Assembly: GCA_964544295.1 (NCBI GenBank)
Contig: CAZJBJ010000052.1
Coordinates: forward strand, 1 to 20,923
DNA: 20,923 nt
DNA from: JAENVU01 sp964544295
GTDB taxonomy: Bacteria; Actinomycetota; Acidimicrobiia; IMCC26256; JAENVU01
Direction: 5' to 3'
In this document: piece by piece, positions 20,863 through 20,923 of the stretch
Position numbering within the stretch: position 1 is the stretch's first letter
Layout of the letters: every line of letters begins with the position of its first letter
Notes under the pieces: model-generated
Database searches by the model: none
What the model was told of the DNA's origin: nothing
What the model saw: only the letters and a program-made list of their open reading frames with translations
Translations under genes and position numbers: made by a program

Positions 20863-20923
20863 ATGACCCGATCCACCCGCACACCGACCCGAGGACTCAT
20901 CGCGGCCGCGGTCGGCCTGGCCG
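20863..20923 (+). CDS. Start of a secreted or membrane protein (cut by right edge)
   Basis: Only about 20 codons are visible. They begin with a basic Thr/Arg-rich N-region (MTRSTRTPTRG) followed by a hydrophobic LIAAAVGLA stretch, which looks like a signal peptide. The product cannot be identified from this fragment. The strong ribosome site suggests high expression. Confidence 0.65.
   Translation, partial: MTRSTRTPTRGLIAAAVGLA

Overview
The window is high-GC DNA with the look of an actinobacterium. The grounds are two WhiB-family Fe-S regulators, an F420-type luciferase-like oxidoreductase, an ECF sigma/RseA/HtrA/Tat cluster like the mycobacterial sigE locus, PHO-box direct repeats of the actinobacterial type, and several start codons directly downstream of TANNNT -10 boxes (leaderless style). 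A lineage such as Acidimicrobiia is plausible, but that is inference. A run of exactly 100 N shows that this is a draft scaffold.

Region 1 (1-6121) is a phosphate-acquisition locus. On the minus strand pstS-pstC-pstA-pstB runs straight into a PhoR-like histidine kinase and a response regulator that continues off the left edge. From pstC onward every junction is an overlapping stop/start. phoU is divergent from pstS, and the gap between them holds tandem 11-bp PHO-box repeats. A strong 12-bp hairpin separates pstS from pstC.

Region 2 (6123-10611) is an envelope-stress module: a small hypothetical gene, an HtrA-like membrane serine protease, a WhiB regulator, then an ECF sigma factor with its membrane anti-sigma factor and an RseB-like sensor in a coupled operon, and tatA upstream. 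The htrA, whiB and sigma genes each have a GGAAC-N17/18-CGTT promoter-like element, which suggests one ECF regulon.

Region 3 (10648-12908) holds an F420-dependent-type oxidoreductase divergent from a stand-alone glutamate formimidoyltransferase, followed by a second, WhiB2-type gene. That gene has a recognisable housekeeping promoter with an inverted repeat in its spacer. Region 4 (13082-15002) is a GAF-containing membrane histidine kinase overlapping a single-domain response regulator.

Region 5 (15120-16705) is a GlxA-type AraC regulator coupled to a DJ-1/PfpI (isonitrile-hydratase-like) enzyme. Region 6 (16758-17068) has no gene: it is a 101-bp structured tandem repeat interrupted by the N gap and ends at the stop codon of the next gene. 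Region 7 (17069-20923) holds a large VWA-domain protein, an MFS transporter, a small lipoprotein and the first codons of a secreted protein.

No tRNA, rRNA, CRISPR array, transposase or phage gene was seen. The best candidates for something new are the locally shared ECF regulon that includes a WhiB gene, and the 101-bp repeat element.
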